Shown here in pieces: positions 1 to 12,400 of a DNA stretch of 64,000 nt (within the stretch, counting starts at the first letter, position 1; every line of letters starts with the position of its first letter). Source of the stretch: Haliclystus octoradiatus (lineage: Eukaryota; Cnidaria; Staurozoa; Stauromedusae; Haliclystidae); NCBI GenBank assembly GCA_916610825.1, contig OU744449.1, positions 26,271,732 to 26,335,731 of the forward strand, written 5' to 3'. The translations under genes and the position numbers were made by a program. The notes under the pieces were generated by a model. That model did not search any database and had not been told where the DNA came from. It saw nothing but the letters and a program-made list of their open reading frames with translations.

Positions 1-128
1 TGATCTGCAGTGTCGTGGCTGAGATCAACGACGAGCGTTTAAAATCATTGCTCTCAGCGAAAAAAGCCCTTTCTCTTGAAATAGAGGGATGGTACGGGTG
101 CCTGACACCGTCTACATTACTTACTTTA
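1..128 (+). repeat. 3' part of a tRNA-derived SINE, cut by the window edge
   Basis: The sequence matches the 3' body of the SINE described at 30436-30807, including the GGTACGGGTGCCT segment and the CACCGTCTACATTACTTACT end. The head lies outside the window. Confidence 0.7.
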
Positions 129-1235
129 TCTGTATTCCATTCGGTAGCACTTCTGAAAGCCATTTTGTAGGAATTTACAGTTAAGATAAAAAAATAATAA
201 ATATTAAGAAAAATGTCATTAAACTATTATAAAACTTATTATACATACATGATTGTGACTCAAATGAAACTAATAACATTTACAGAACTAGGACCTACTG
301 TGGATAATTCAATTTTGAAAGAATTAAGCGTACGTTTCGATTGTTTCTTCTACTAAAGAATTTCAAGCGTTGATGACTCTATTTGGGAAGTGATGTCGTC
401 TGAAGTCAAATTTGATCTTTGAATCAACTAACATTAAATTAACTTAATATAATATATAATATAATGTTATTAAGCAACAATGTTTCAATTACATATTTTT
501 GTTGAATGCCCCTCGTGATTCTTGTAGTAGGGAAAAATTCGAAATGGATGTTTAATTATTGCAATATGCTTTTCTTCGCTGTTCCCCAAAATAATGAGTA
601 GACAACAAGACATTTGATGAAATTGTTATATTATTACACCTCAGTCAAAGGGAAAATAAATGTCTTTAGCTTTGACCTATATTTAAAATATTTAAAAGGT
701 CAAAAAAAAAATGTTTTCGCTTTTGACTTAATTCCGAAACCAAACCTCTGTAGTTGTCCGAGGAGAGGATGAAGCATGGAATGCAGGTTAACTTAAATGA
801 TATTTAATTAACATTTAAACCTTGATCCAACTGTAAAATTTTATTGTAGCAAACCCTTTGTATTGTCCTGAGTACTCACAACTTCTAGAAAGTATACCGT
901 ACGTAATGCCAAACATTCAATACATTGAACTGATTTCTTTTCAGATTTGATCTCATAGCCAAATGAATAAATGTGGAAAATTAATGACTCATGTGCACTG
1001 ACTTGAGAACAAATATTTCTCAAATGTTAATATTAATTATGTATTGTTCACAGATTTAAATGAGTTGACACATCTAACTATGTCTGGAGTGTACATATTC
1101 AACATACTAGAAGTTGCAGTACCATTGAAGATAAAAGTTGTGAATGGCGCAGGTATTGTAATGATAATGTGAGAGTTGAAATAAATTTTTACAAAAAGTT
1201 GTATCTCAATCCTGAAAATGACAAAGGTCAGTCAG
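129..1235. other. AT-rich stretch, no gene recognised
   Basis: No open frame here resembles a known protein and no paired splice sites support an exon. I see no repeat family shared with the rest of the window. It may be intergenic, or intron of the fibrinogen-domain gene whose 5' exons are missing. Confidence 0.5.
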
Positions 1236-1405
1236 ATGTATGTATGTATGTATGTATGTATGTATGTATGTATGTATGTATGTATGTATGTATGTATGTA
1301 TGTATGTATGTATGTATGTATGTATGTATGTATGTATGTATGTATGTATGTATGTATGTATGTATGTATGTATGTATGTATGTATGTATGTATGTATGTA
1401 TGTAT
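1236..1405. repeat. TGTA tetranucleotide microsatellite
   Basis: An almost perfect run of ATGT/TGTA units about 170 bp long (roughly 42 units). It is open in several frames only because the repeat contains no stop codon, so the apparent ORFs across it are not genes. Confidence 0.97.
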
Positions 1406-2620
1406 TCACGTATTACATAATATTTTGCATATGCATGGTTTTAGATATACATCCAGCTTTAATTAGCTTTAATTAATACCAATACTTACAATATCTTGTT
1501 CAATTGGATTTATCTAAAACTGATTTTTAAATTAAGCGATAGATTTAGATGTCATGGATTTCAACTGCGAGACACGTGATGGGATTTTGTGGTTGTAAGA
1601 TATTGCCAATTCGTAGGGAGACTTAGTCGATTTAAAGTCAGTTTTGGCTTCCTAATTGTTACATTTTTGCTTTAGTCTGCTGCACGAAATGTTAGTAGCA
1701 ATAGAGCTGTTGCGTGAACAAGCAGAAAAATGTAGGGAACCTAATTCGAAAACATGGCTTCTTTTCAACTTCGTAATTTCAACTTCGATTTGTATGGCCT
1801 TAAAAAAGGGACCCTAAGAGTGTACATTCAATACCGCCGTATATTTCAGACCATAAAAATCAAAGTTGGAGTGAAATTGCAGAGCCGTAAATAGAATAAT
1901 AAGCAAGAAGCAATGTTATTCTGTACATTTAAAGTTAACAATGTACTTTGGGCTTACGGCGCTTAATATTCGATCATTCTGCTTCGGTGATATTCGTTTT
2001 TAAGAGGAAATTGATTCATCGCAGCCATGTCTTCGAATGAAATGGCTCTACACAAGTGTACTGCAGGCGTTTAACGTTCCGGCTTTGTACTCTCTATGAG
2101 GAAGCTAAAAGCGACTCTTGACATTCAAAGAGATTATGATGGCAATAAATATTATAACATGTACACTTAGCATTTATAGGTACCATTTATGTCTAGTACC
2201 GTACTACAATAATAGTACTATTTTATGTCTAGTGCTACTGTCACAATAGACTTATTTTTTCAATCAATACCAAGAATACATGAAAAAGATTTCATCCTGA
2301 CACTTCTAAACGTTCGTGTACACTATATGACTGTTAGATTGATGTATAGGTATAGTTACCACAAAATATGGTCAGATCTGACACTACACTCGTATGTTTG
2401 TTTTTTTAATTTATTTGTCTGATGATTGCGTAAGCATGAAACTATTAGTAACACTTATGAACAAGTATAGTCTTTGACTCCATATGTATTATAATTCTGA
2501 CTTGTTTCCCATATTTTGCTAAAAAATAAACGTCACGAGAATTTTGAAAATATTATACTATTATGATCATATACAATACTATCACTGATCATATATAACT
2601 GTATACCTGTGTTTTTATAG
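1406..2620. other. No gene recognised; probable intron or 5' flank of the fibrinogen-domain gene
   Basis: I looked on the + strand for the first half of a fibrinogen domain (the Cys-containing segment that precedes the conserved Trp of exon 2621-2893) and did not find it. Nothing else is recognisable. Confidence 0.4.
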
Positions 2621-4218
2621 TCTGGATAATTATTCAAAGGCGTGATACAGGACAACAGCCTTTCTCGCGTTCATGGAATCTATACGAAAATGGTTTTGGT
2701 TCTGTTAATGGGGAATTCTATCTTGGCAATAAATTTATTAATCATCTAACAACATTTAGACAAGCTAAACTAAAGATTGACCTTTATGACGAGATAAATC
2801 AATATCGATTTGCAGAGTATAACCATTTTCAAGTTCTTGGTGCAGAAACAAACTACACTTTACAAATCAGCGGATATAATGTGAACAATGGCGGTAAGTT
2901 CATTTAGTCAATTTTTAAAAAATCTTATCATCATTGTCGTCGTCATTTATAAATATTTGCATTGGTGCCGATTGATGCACATAATAGATAATTACAGCAG
3001 ATTATATAGTAATATCTACTACTTTGTAAAAATGACCTGTAAAACTTTCTACACGATGATCTCAAAACCGTGCGATCAAATCCGGAACATTATACATCAT
3101 TCGAAAGCCCTCTTTCATTGTTTGAACATCAAGGTGATCTTAATCATAACTTTGAATAACACATTCGTTTAAAGCTTATACAACGCTCTGCAATCTTTAC
3201 GTGTGTTCTTACTCACGATGAGGCTAATTATCTATTTAACAATAACAGGCTCAACAATGACAAATATTCAACAATAGATAAAATGACTGTATTGAGAAAA
3301 TGTTCCGGCTGTGAAAAGGTACAGAGTATTTAACATATGTTTAATATTAAGAGTCCTCTGTTGGTTTTACTAAAAAGACTTACAAAACAACACCAAGCAT
3401 GAAATCAAACGTACTTTCTAGCCACTTTTGCTCCTATATTCTACAAACATGGGCGATTTGATCCACATCGTTTACCATATGCTAGAAAAGATTCTTCAAA
3501 ACGAAAAAAAGATGTGCTCTCAGCTGTACACTCATATTTCATCAATTCAGCGCACCGACAGATAACTACTGATGCACCTGATGTCGCTGTCGGTGCTGTT
3601 TTTGAGTATAGCAGATTCAAGAGTAGTGGCAATCAATCTCTTTCTCTAACACAAGCTCTATCCTCAAGGAGCACCCGTCAGTGCTTTCAGCAGGGAACTT
3701 CAGGTTATTTAGCTGGCAATCAAGAATTGACTCTATTTCATTGTACGGCGCGGGTTTGATGTGTTCACAGATCACAAGCTACTCACGAGCATCATCACAG
3801 ATCAGATCAGAGTTTATTTCCTAGGTATGTGAACGGTCCCCGTGAAATTCCCCATAGTGTAGTGAATCAATATATCTTCGAAGATCGAGCGCAAAGGTCG
3901 CATGTCAATTTTATGCATTTCATGTCACTCTTCATCATCTTTTCATCATTTTTATTCAATATAGCAAACGCAACTGACTCACTTTATCTTCACAATGGAC
4001 AAAAGTTTTCGGCGGGAGATAAAGATATGGATTCATCAATTGTTGATCATTGTGGTAAAAAATATAACAGTGGATGGTGGTTTAAGGAATGCATGATATC
4101 AAATTTAAATGGTGTTTATGGTGAAGGAATTATATGGGCGACATGGAAAGGCTATCAAAAATCATTAACAAAAACAGAAATGAAAATAAGTTATCCACCA
4201 TTGTATTCAACACAATAA
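2621..4218 (+). CDS. Fibrinogen-related domain (ficolin/angiopoietin-like) protein, C-terminal part
   Basis: Two exons are visible: 2621-2893 (after TTTTTATAG, ending before GTAAGT) and 3965-4218 (after TTCAATATAG, TAA stop). They join in phase as GGC-G/CA-AAC. Exon 1 reads W-IIIQRR..., then GFGSVNGEFYLGN, then an LKIDLYDE segment, all typical of fibrinogen C-terminal domains. Exon 2 has the HNGQKFS motif, the calcium-site-like DKDMDSS, the Cys pair in HCGKKYNSGWWFKEC, SNLNGVYGEG and the WKGYQKSLTKTEMKI end. Such domains bind carbohydrates, acetyl groups or partner proteins outside the cell, often in innate immunity. The first ~40-50 residues of the domain and any signal peptide are not seen, so the gene starts upstream, is incomplete here, or is a truncated copy. 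There are no stops or frameshifts in what is present. The ligand cannot be inferred. Confidence 0.85.
3426..3830 (+). pseudogene. Decayed Ty3/gypsy RT-RNase H relic in the fibrinogen-gene intron
   Basis: The frame around 3550-3610 reads QITTDAPDVAVGAVFEY, the conserved start of the RNase H region of Ty3/gypsy polyproteins (usually TTDAS..GAVLEQ). Across a frame change near 3755 comes V-DVFTDHKLLTSIIT, the VFTDHKPL motif. The segment between has lost the usual spacing and the frame is broken, so it is a dead fragment. It is not the same lineage as the intact element at 51743-56221. No LTR was seen nearby. Confidence 0.7.
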
Positions 4219-4241
4219 TCTGGGAAAAACATCGATAACAG

Positions 4242-4708
4242 TCAGTGATATAACTTACAACGTTTTGGTATCTTTTTTATAGGATCTTCACGTAAGAGTG
4301 AACATTGTGAAATATTCAAGGATGATTAACATAATGTAAACATGGCATGAAATTAATAATAGTGATATAACTTACAACGTTTCGTTAACTTATTTATGAC
4401 ATCTTCGCGTAAGAGTGAACATTGTAATATATTTAAGGACGATTAACATAATGTAAACATGGTATGAAATCAATAATAGTGATATAACTTACAACGTTAC
4501 GTTATCCTCTTTATGACATCTTCAAGTAAGAGAGTGAACATAGTGAAATATTCAAGTATGATAGACATTATGTAAACATAGCATGAAATTAATAATAGTG
4601 ATATAACTTATAACGTTTCATTATCTTGTTTATGACATCTTCACGTAAGAGTGAAAATTATAAAATATTTAAGTATGATTAACATAACGTAAACATGGCA
4701 TGAAATTC
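4242..4708. repeat. Four-copy ~119-bp minisatellite
   Basis: Four imperfect tandem units start at about 4242, 4361, 4478 and 4597, each opening with AGTGATATAACTTA and containing CGTAAGAGTGAACAT and ATAATGTAAACATGGCATGA. The spacing is 119, 117 and 119 bp. The array begins 23 bp after the fibrinogen-gene stop codon, so it probably lies in the 3' UTR or just beyond. Confidence 0.9.
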
Positions 4709-5007
4709 ACAGATACCAACAGCAATGAATGTCAGTAAAGCCTCATCACATTTTGAACAAACAAACACAACATTTTTTTTAATGAATTTTCTCAACAATT
4801 CAAAATTATAATTGTAAATAAAGTGCAGCACGAAATTAAGCTCATTTGTAATAATATTAATCTCACCATATCTAAAAAAGTATGCAATTTTCCTCTCTAG
4901 TAAAGCACAGACATTGATATACTCTTTTATTGTTTTTAGTACATTCATTTATTTATATACCAAAGTATCAACTTCCCGAACATTTCGAATGGTGTTTTTC
5001 CATTACT
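4709..5007. other. No gene recognised
   Basis: AT-rich unique-looking sequence between the minisatellite and the SINE. A minus-strand open frame here (4679-4948) runs into the minisatellite and resembles nothing. Confidence 0.5.
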
Positions 5008-5017
5008 GTCAAAGCGT

Positions 5018-5393
5018 AAGTAAGTAAAAGGTAATGTAGACGGTGTCGCCCTACCGAAGGCACCCGTACCACTCCTCTATTTCTAGAAGAGTGGGTTTTT
5101 TCGCTGAGAGCAATGATTTTAAACGATCTTTGTTGATCTCAGCCGCGACACTGCAGATCAATTTCAACAGATTTCATGGCAGATAGGTATAGATTATCAA
5201 TGTGCAACGATGCACCGCAGCTACTTACAAGGCAATTCCCTCTAGACCATTCAATCCGCCGTCCTCAGATGGTACTCATTTGATGTTTCAGATTAAGTCA
5301 AGACTGAGTTGACCTTCGGGGGATTTGAACCACAGTCGATCAGATACCATCCGACATGAAGTTCGATTGCTCTGCCATCTGAGCTAATCTTCC
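5018..5393 (-). repeat. Full-length tRNA-derived SINE with 10-bp target-site duplication
   Basis: On the minus strand it begins with an A-box-like TTAGCTCAGATGGCAGAGCA and a B-box-like GGTTCAAATCC, continues through the family body and ends in a TTACTTACTTA-type tail. It is flanked by perfect repeats GTCAAAGCGT at 5008-5017 and 5394-5403, as expected for LINE-mediated retroposition. Length is 376 bp. Confidence 0.9.
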
Positions 5394-5403
5394 GTCAAAG
5401 CGT

Positions 5404-7568
5404 GATCTATCAAAAAGATCATTGCAGTACCAATGAATACGTGGAGCCTTGAGCCAAACGAAAAAAGCAAGATGCAGATACGTGCAGATAAAATATTTTA
5501 AAACATAAAGTGATCAATTTTTAAATTTGAAAATGTTAATAACATTTCAAAAATTAGTGCAAGCTATCAAAATTGACAATTTTTCATATTACATCACGAA
5601 AATCTCTCAATAATTTATAATTTATACCAAATACAACTTTCAATTTTACTTTTGCACCAATATTTCATATTTCAAATTATACCTAAAGTGGACTCTTGAT
5701 TATCTATAGGCTCTGGTTCTCACAGTATTAATGCAGGCAATCGGGAGACATAGGCAGGAATCTTTACAACCAATCTATGCGATCATGCTTAAGGCAATGT
5801 TATTCAGAATATCACATATTTTCCTTCCTACGAAACATTTCTTTTAAGGGATCAAAATGGCTTTCATGCAATATTATCATCAAAATCCAAATTATATTAA
5901 AAATTATCATAAAATTATCGAAAAGATTTACAAATAAGCCTACATATATAGAAGTTTTTACTATTTATAAATGGTCTTTAACTTATTCTCTTCATTGAGC
6001 CGACGGATATTATAATGAAGTAATTAATACATGTAAAGTCGTTCTAACTTAATCTTACTAAACTGAATTATATGTAAATGTATATAATTCATAATGTTTT
6101 ACCAACTTTGAGGCACTTCAAATGGCTGTGGAGTACCTAAAAATAATAAGTTGAATTTTCGTTTATACGATATTCCAAGGAAAACTGCTTTATAGTTCAG
6201 ATAACAACAACAACGGTCACAAAGTGATGGACGAAAATTGCAATATCCCCGGGATTCGCTTACTGGGGCAACATCACCGTTAATTAGTATAGATTCACCG
6301 GATGGTTTGGCTGCAGAGTTCTTTATCTTTAGTTTAGCAATTATTTCAGGTGATAGCTTAATTTAATTTGCTATAAAAGTCGAAAGAATTCTCATTTGTG
6401 TGGAAATCATTAACCTTTTTCGATCGACATTCTTCGCGCGACATTTATGGTGCAGTGGAAAACCGGCTTAAGTATGGCATTTGGTTTTTCCTGTGTCATC
6501 ATGTAATTGCCAAAGTTTTCGACAGTTTCTCTAAATTTCGAGACTGCTTTATAGGGATGGAAGATTCCGCTAGATTCCGCGAATTTTTTCCTAGAAGGCT
6601 TTTGAAAATCCCATTTGCTCAGCTTTAGTCATATTTAACCATTGACAATGTTCATTTGTTTATGTTATAAAACTTGATTTATGTAAAAATATAGCTGGAA
6701 TTAACAAAATAATTCTTATAACAATGTTTTTCTTTGAGTATTATTATTCCAAAGGTTGAAAAGCCTTGTCATTCCCGACACAAGCCTCTTTTCTACAGCA
6801 CCATTTCGGAGCATAAAAACATTCCTTAATAAAACAGCATTTCGTCATGTAGATATAGTTAATTTAATGTTTCAAATCCTCAAAGGATAATTGACACCCT
6901 ATAGGAATGATTTATTGTGAATGCAAGACTTTTGTATTTCTTATGACTGATGATTGTTGAATAGCACTGACTCTTGCATTATTATCGGGCATGAACTTGG
7001 GATGAACTTGTCCTAAATGTTTCTCTATATTGTACAAGTAATATCGAAGCAGCTTTCTTACTTTTTACTCTCGATATTTAAATTGCATCGCGGAGTAGAG
7101 TTTTGTCAAATTATTCTAAACTTTTGGATATCAATACAACATCATGACACGATTTGATTTATTTTACTACTTTGTTGGCATTTTTCATCTATCCAAAGTC
7201 ACTTTTTTATTTCATTTTGATGTTTGTTTGCACCATGTTTGTTTGTTATAGGCAATTACTCCAATTAATAAAACAATAATAAATCAATAGATGAATGAAT
7301 AAATTTATTTTTACGTAAAATAATTCGGTCTAGACAAAATGTCGAGAATAAAATGCAAGCAGTGCTGATTGATAATTGTGCTAACGAAGAACAGAACCAA
7401 AAGCGTGACCAGATGCATAAGCTGTAATCGAATAAGGACGAACAAGAGTGTTTGGATAGCACAATGCAATAACATTATTAATGGCATTGTTAATAGAAAT
7501 AAATAATTTTGAAATTTGATGTTCATCGGAACCAACACAATCGTCAACTAGACGTTCGCATCAAGTGT
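5404..7568. other. No gene recognised
   Basis: AT-rich, with only short open frames (for example 5777-5998 and 6398-6628) that match no family and lack convincing splice sites. No copy of the dispersed MITE families used elsewhere in the window was recognised. Confidence 0.5.
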
Positions 7569-7576
7569 TATATAAG
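7569..7576 (+). promoter_or_regulatory. TATA box of the 136-aa membrane-protein gene
   Basis: TATATAAG matches the TATAWAWR consensus. It lies 75 bp upstream of the ATG at 7644, which leaves room for a start site about 30 bp downstream and a short 5' UTR. Confidence 0.6.
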
Positions 7577-7643
7577 AAGACGATAGAGTAGAAGGAAGCA
7601 ATTGAAGTAAATCATCAAGGAGTATACAGAAGATAGATTCAAC

Positions 7644-8054
7644 ATGCCTGGTGGGCCTGATATGCCGCCGAAATGCAATACAGGCAGTGGAAAAGATGTT
7701 AGATTTCCCACCACCAATAGAAAAGTTAGAATCAGCAGCAAAGTTGTGAGATATAAACCAAAAGGGAACAGCACAGCAAAGATCATATACAAATATGATC
7801 ATAGTAAGACAAACAGTGAAGAGAAATGTGAGCAATTCATCAACTTCTACACGCAGACGAGAAACAACAGCAGTGTTAATGTAACTACAGGAATTGATGG
7901 ACACTGTCGTTGTGTTGGTGATATAGAATTCGGCGTTGCAGGTATAGTGATACTGAGCTGTGTTGGATTTATAATCACTGTAATAGTATCGCCATGGTTA
8001 ATAGCGTTGTTTTGTCCCAAAAGAGTATTAAGAAGTCTTTGCAAAAAATGTTGA
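7644..8054 (+). CDS. Intronless gene for an unrecognised 136-aa single-pass membrane protein
   Basis: The open frame runs from ATG to TGA without interruption. The first ~95 residues are polar and basic, with Lys/Arg-rich stretches (about 26-50) and N-glycosylation sequons at N42, N74/N75 and N79. A hydrophobic helix at about 97-123 follows, then a short Cys/basic tail (CPKRVLRSLCKKC) that could be palmitoylated or sit on the cytosolic side. There is no N-terminal signal peptide, so the topology (signal-anchor or tail-anchored-like) is uncertain. The frame is bracketed by a TATA box at 7569 and AATAAA at 8213, giving a compact ~630-nt transcription unit. I do not recognise the family. It could be a lineage-specific gene or a retrocopy. 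Minus-strand frames on the same DNA are less convincing. Confidence 0.6.
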   Translation: MPGGPDMPPKCNTGSGKDVRFPTTNRKVRISSKVVRYKPKGNSTAKIIYKYDHSKTNSEEKCEQFINFYTQTRNNSSVNVTTGIDGHCRCVGDIEFGVAGIVILSCVGFIITVIVSPWLIALFCPKRVLRSLCKKC

Positions 8055-8212
8055 TTTAACTAAATATTACAATGATTGGAAAACACGAAAATGATTGTTG
8101 ATTGGAAGATATGGAAAATGAATATTATTGAATGACATTGAAAGGATATGAAAATTAAATCATGCATGTTCATGTATTGGCTCTTTTGCCTCCTGGCCGT
8201 TGAGGACAATGC

Positions 8213-8218
8213 AATAAA
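8213..8218 (+). other. Poly(A) signal AATAAA of the 136-aa gene
   Basis: Canonical hexamer about 160 bp after the TGA at 8054, followed by a T-rich stretch. Confidence 0.6.
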
Positions 8219-8581
8219 GTTATAATTGAAGTTACTTGTGTATTTTTTGTCACCTCCATGCTGATCATAACTACAATCCTATAGCTTTGCATGTCGTGCG
8301 TCAACGATGCAATTTATTTACGATAGAATAGTCTATATAATAATAATATACTATTTCGTTTTGCCTCATCCTATGTAGTCTGCGTGCAGACCCACTGTTA
8401 TGTTTTCTAGTTATGTGGTAAGTTCACATAAAATATTTCCGAGAAAACATTTACTTGTTTCAAGCACAAAGAATTCCAATATAGCATTGTTTTCACACGG
8501 GGAATCTCCTGACTGAGTTAATTCAATTTGAGTCAGATCTAGCATGAATTTTGAATCCCAAAAATATAGAGGGGAACATTA

Positions 8582-8751
8582 AGCCCTGGCCAAATGACTT
8601 TTTTTATTTCGCTAACATTCATCGGATTTTGTTGAGTTCATTTTCGTCAACATCTTGAGGGTGGCCAAATGACTTTTTATTTTCTCAACATTCATCAGAT
8701 TTTGTTGAATTCAACAATGTTGGCGAAATAAAAAGTCATTTGGCCGGGGCT
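8582..8751. mobile_element. Harbinger-like MITE with TTA duplication
   Basis: Terminal inverted repeats AGCCCTGGCCAAATGACTTT and its complement (GTCATTTGGCCGGGGCT) bracket 170 bp, and the same GGCCAAATGACTTTTTATTT segment recurs internally. TTA flanks both ends (8579-8581 and 8752-8754), the usual PIF/Harbinger target. A decayed relative lies at about 19330-19400. Confidence 0.7.
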
Positions 8752-8837
8752 TTAGTTGTCACATTTGCACTTAGTTCTGTTGACAAATCATTTAGAGGAA
8801 GCAAGCTCGATCACAGCGCAAGCCACTAGCAGTACTG

Positions 8838-8919
8838 ACACCAAAACCATGAAAAGAATCATGAAATTTCATTTGTGTTTTCATTACATTTTCATGGCAT
8901 TTTCATGGTTTTGGTGTTG
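8838..8919. mobile_element. Small palindromic repeat with CACCAAAACCATGAAAA ends
   Basis: CACCAAAACCATGAAAA at the left is mirrored by TTTTCATGGTTTTGGTG at the right. A longer, more diverged relative lies at 10848-11032 in PARN intron 20. The superfamily is not clear. Confidence 0.55.
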
Positions 8920-9476
8920 GTAGAGTAGGGAAGGCACGTTAATCAGCCATATAGGAAAGGGCATCTAACAATTCCTCTTGGTATTAGAACAAACGGATTA
9001 CCACACTCAGGGTGAGTTACCTGTCTGATGGAAATATATCACATAGGGGAGAGCCCACTTTCCCGTGTCAAAAAGAGACGGATAATTTTAAAACAATTTA
9101 CAGCAGCATGTACTTTCTGGGTTCTTTGAAAATGAATGATCTTCGGATTCTTCGTCAGTTGCCACTGCAAACATAAATATCAATAGTGATCAGATCAGAC
9201 TTTTACCATTTCCAGAGTGTTAACCAGAATATAAAAACAGCGAGAAGGGAATTTAAGCAATCCAAGGGACAATAGTGACCAGAGGGCCGCTACGATTTCA
9301 GGCTGAAACCGGCTTTTAGATGGTTTTCAAACGTTTGCCTTCAATTTTCAAGTTCCAGACACTGAAATCTAGATAATGCAAACCATTGACGTACTACAGC
9401 ATTTTCTAATGAAAATGTCTAGATGAAACCAAGATCTTGAAAACCATTACATCATCAATGTCTAAATTTTTGACAA
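8920..9476. other. Probable 3' flank of PARN; nothing recognised
   Basis: No open frame or repeat family was identified. I found no canonical AATAAA on the minus strand shortly after the PARN stop, so the end of the PARN transcript is undefined. Confidence 0.4.
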
Positions 9477-12400
9477 TCATATTCTCAAAATGACGATTGG
9501 ACTTTCAATAAAGTTTGAAATGGGATTAGATTGTGTAATATTTAGAAAAGGTTTATACTGGAAGACTTCCAGCTGTGTGGTGAAATCGGTGACGTAATTA
9601 CGATACGATAAATTAACTAACTTACGTTCTCCTTCTTCTATATCATCTTCGTTAATAATTTTCTTTGCTTTCACAACTGGAGTAACATCATCATTAATAT
9701 CATCATCATTGCTGAGTAATCTTTTACGAGTTGTGTTATCATGTGATTCATTCGTTTTAACATGTAAATGATTATCATCATCATCATGTAATTCATGGTA
9801 ATCAGCATACGTTTGGATTTGATATGGTCCTCTTGGTGGCTGACACACTAGTTCATCATATACTGGAATTAAAGACGAAGGAAGCACTTGTTTAAATTGT
9901 ATTAAGATATTACAGTGAAACCTGTAGTATATAACAGCCAGCTACGAGAGGTAGACAGATTGACCATTATAGACAGGTGGCCTTTATATGCAGGTCTGAT
10001 TCAATAGAAAATACTATTTTGGACATTGCAAGAGTGACCACTATAGACAGGTGGCCGCTTTATAGAGGTGACCGTTATAACAGGTTTGAATGTATAATGA
10101 ATTGTCAACATTTTGAACAGGAAAAATACAAGAACATTTTTCTTTATTCATTCTCATTAAGGCAAAAATATTTTACTTGATTTGAGTTTTGTTTTTTTAC
10201 TTATTTCAAGCAAACCTTGTTGCTTGATAATGGAAGAAGAATATTGAACAATCACTTTTTGCTGAAAGCAAGAAATTTCGGCTCAGAAGAAACGAAATTG
10301 ATCTAGCATCAAGCATAGTCGTCTTGCTAGAATTAAAATTTTATGAAAAATTTGTGCATAGGGAAAATACAAGAACATTTTCCTTAACTTATCTTCAAGG
10401 CAAGAATATATCATTTGATAGTGTTATTCTTAGTTATTTCAAGAAAAACTTATTTTACATCGATTATCAATTATCAAGCACTTCAATGCCTTGCAAATCT
10501 AAATTGTTTGACGTTTGAGCATGAACATTGTACTATAATTATTAGAATAAACAAGAATTTTCGGCTCAGAACAAATGACATAAATCTTGACTGAAGCAAA
10601 ATTTTCTTGCAAGAATTGTAATTTCCTGAAAAAATCATGAAAAGTTCATGAAGTCTTTAATAGTGCACCCATGACTAGTTCATAAACTCAGATTGTTTAA
10701 AGGTTTTCACGTAAAAGAATATCTAACTATTTTATTTACCTTTCTGACTATTTTCATCCTTCGCTAGAGAAGCATAAGCAGAAGTGTCTGATATCCATGT
10801 AACATACACATAACCTATAGAAAAGAATAAAACAACAATTTACACTATCAACACCAAAACCATGAAAACAAAATGGAAATTTAAAAAGGGAAAACCACAA
10901 ATTTTTAAGCCATGATAAAGTTTGAAAACCATGAAAACATCCATATTCACGATATTAAAATGTGAAAATGCTTTGAAAATGCCATGAAGACGCAATGAAA
11001 TTTCACGATTTTTTCATCGTATTGGTTTCAGTAGTGCAAAAAAGCATGTCAGAGATGGCGAATCATTCATGTTTAATATTTTTGTTGTTGAGTTTATCAT
11101 TTATCCTCAAACCGAATATACATTTTTACTTTTGTGTAATTAGAAAATCTTATTTTTAATCAAATCTTAATATTGACGGAAAACATCCGTCTTACAAAGT
11201 ATAGTACACGCAATAAAGCATTGTAGCATATAAAAAAATTACATACAAAATGTATTACGTATGGCAGAATATAGTATGGTACACTACAATAAGTTCTGTG
11301 TCATAATACCATTAAATTAACCTGAAAATGTACAGATGTTAAAAATAGACTGAAAATAGATTGAAAATAAGGATAAAAGGTAAAAAAGACTGAAGTCTGC
11401 CAAATGACTGACAAATGATATATCTGATTTATACGTACACATGCAACAAAATAATTGAGAGCATGAAAACATTTCAAGGCCAACATTTCTAGAAAGTTAA
11501 CAATAATCTGAACTCGATTTTACATGCTCTTTTTTAAAAAAAGTTATCTATAGTAGCTTTTTATACCGCATTCTAGAGGAAAAATACTATCGGTAGTGCG
11601 TTTTGAACAATATATATTTCAAAAAGCTAGTCATTCGCAATTCAACAATATTAATAATCTTGAGCATGCTACACCATTCACATTCTCACAATTGTTTAGC
11701 CAGTGCCATCTATTTACAAGAGTTGGGACACGCTTCCATGTGCCGCTATCGTCTCCAATTGGACAGATACCAGTCACGTGATTTTTGGACGCCATCTTTG
11801 TTCTTTCGGAAACAGGTTCTCAATCATTTCAAATGAAACGCGCGATAAAATACAATACAATATGGTTGAAACAAACACACAACATTCTCCTGCACATGCG
11901 CACTGTTAAAAACGTGCTCAGGTCCAGGCAAAAAGAAACAAAAATGGCATGAGTGTCCCAACTATTGTAAATAGATGGCTCTGGGTTTAGCCGGCGACGG
12001 AGACTAACAAAGTATTCAAATTAGTTAATTTGGCATCTTTATCAGGTATTAAGTATTTACCATAAGGAGAAAATACATCTGAAATATCTTCAGTCCTCCA
12101 ACGTGATGGAAATTCAAGGTGAAACACATGACGTCTTTCTGGGACATCTGAAAATGTTAAAATAATGTAACTTATAGTTCCTACTGCGAAAAAAATTCAC
12201 AAACTGTTAATCAACATTTTACACTCTTCTATGGAAGTGCAGAGTCCGACAAAAAGGTTCAACCTTCTGGAATCCTAGAGGCATTTGAAGGTTTTCTCCT
12301 AATAATATTTTTGTTGTCCACCAGTGACTACCTGCCTCTGATTGGGGGGATTCCCAATAGTCTACATTCAGGTTACTGTACAAGCAGCCCTTGATACAAT

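Noticed and set aside
1169-1476. Open frames of repeated MYVC or IHTY on both strands
   Set aside because: Produced by the TGTA microsatellite, which has no stop codon in these frames.
7265-7904. Minus-strand hydrophobic frames opposite the 136-aa gene
   Set aside because: No promoter, poly(A) signal or splice support; the + strand frame has all of these.
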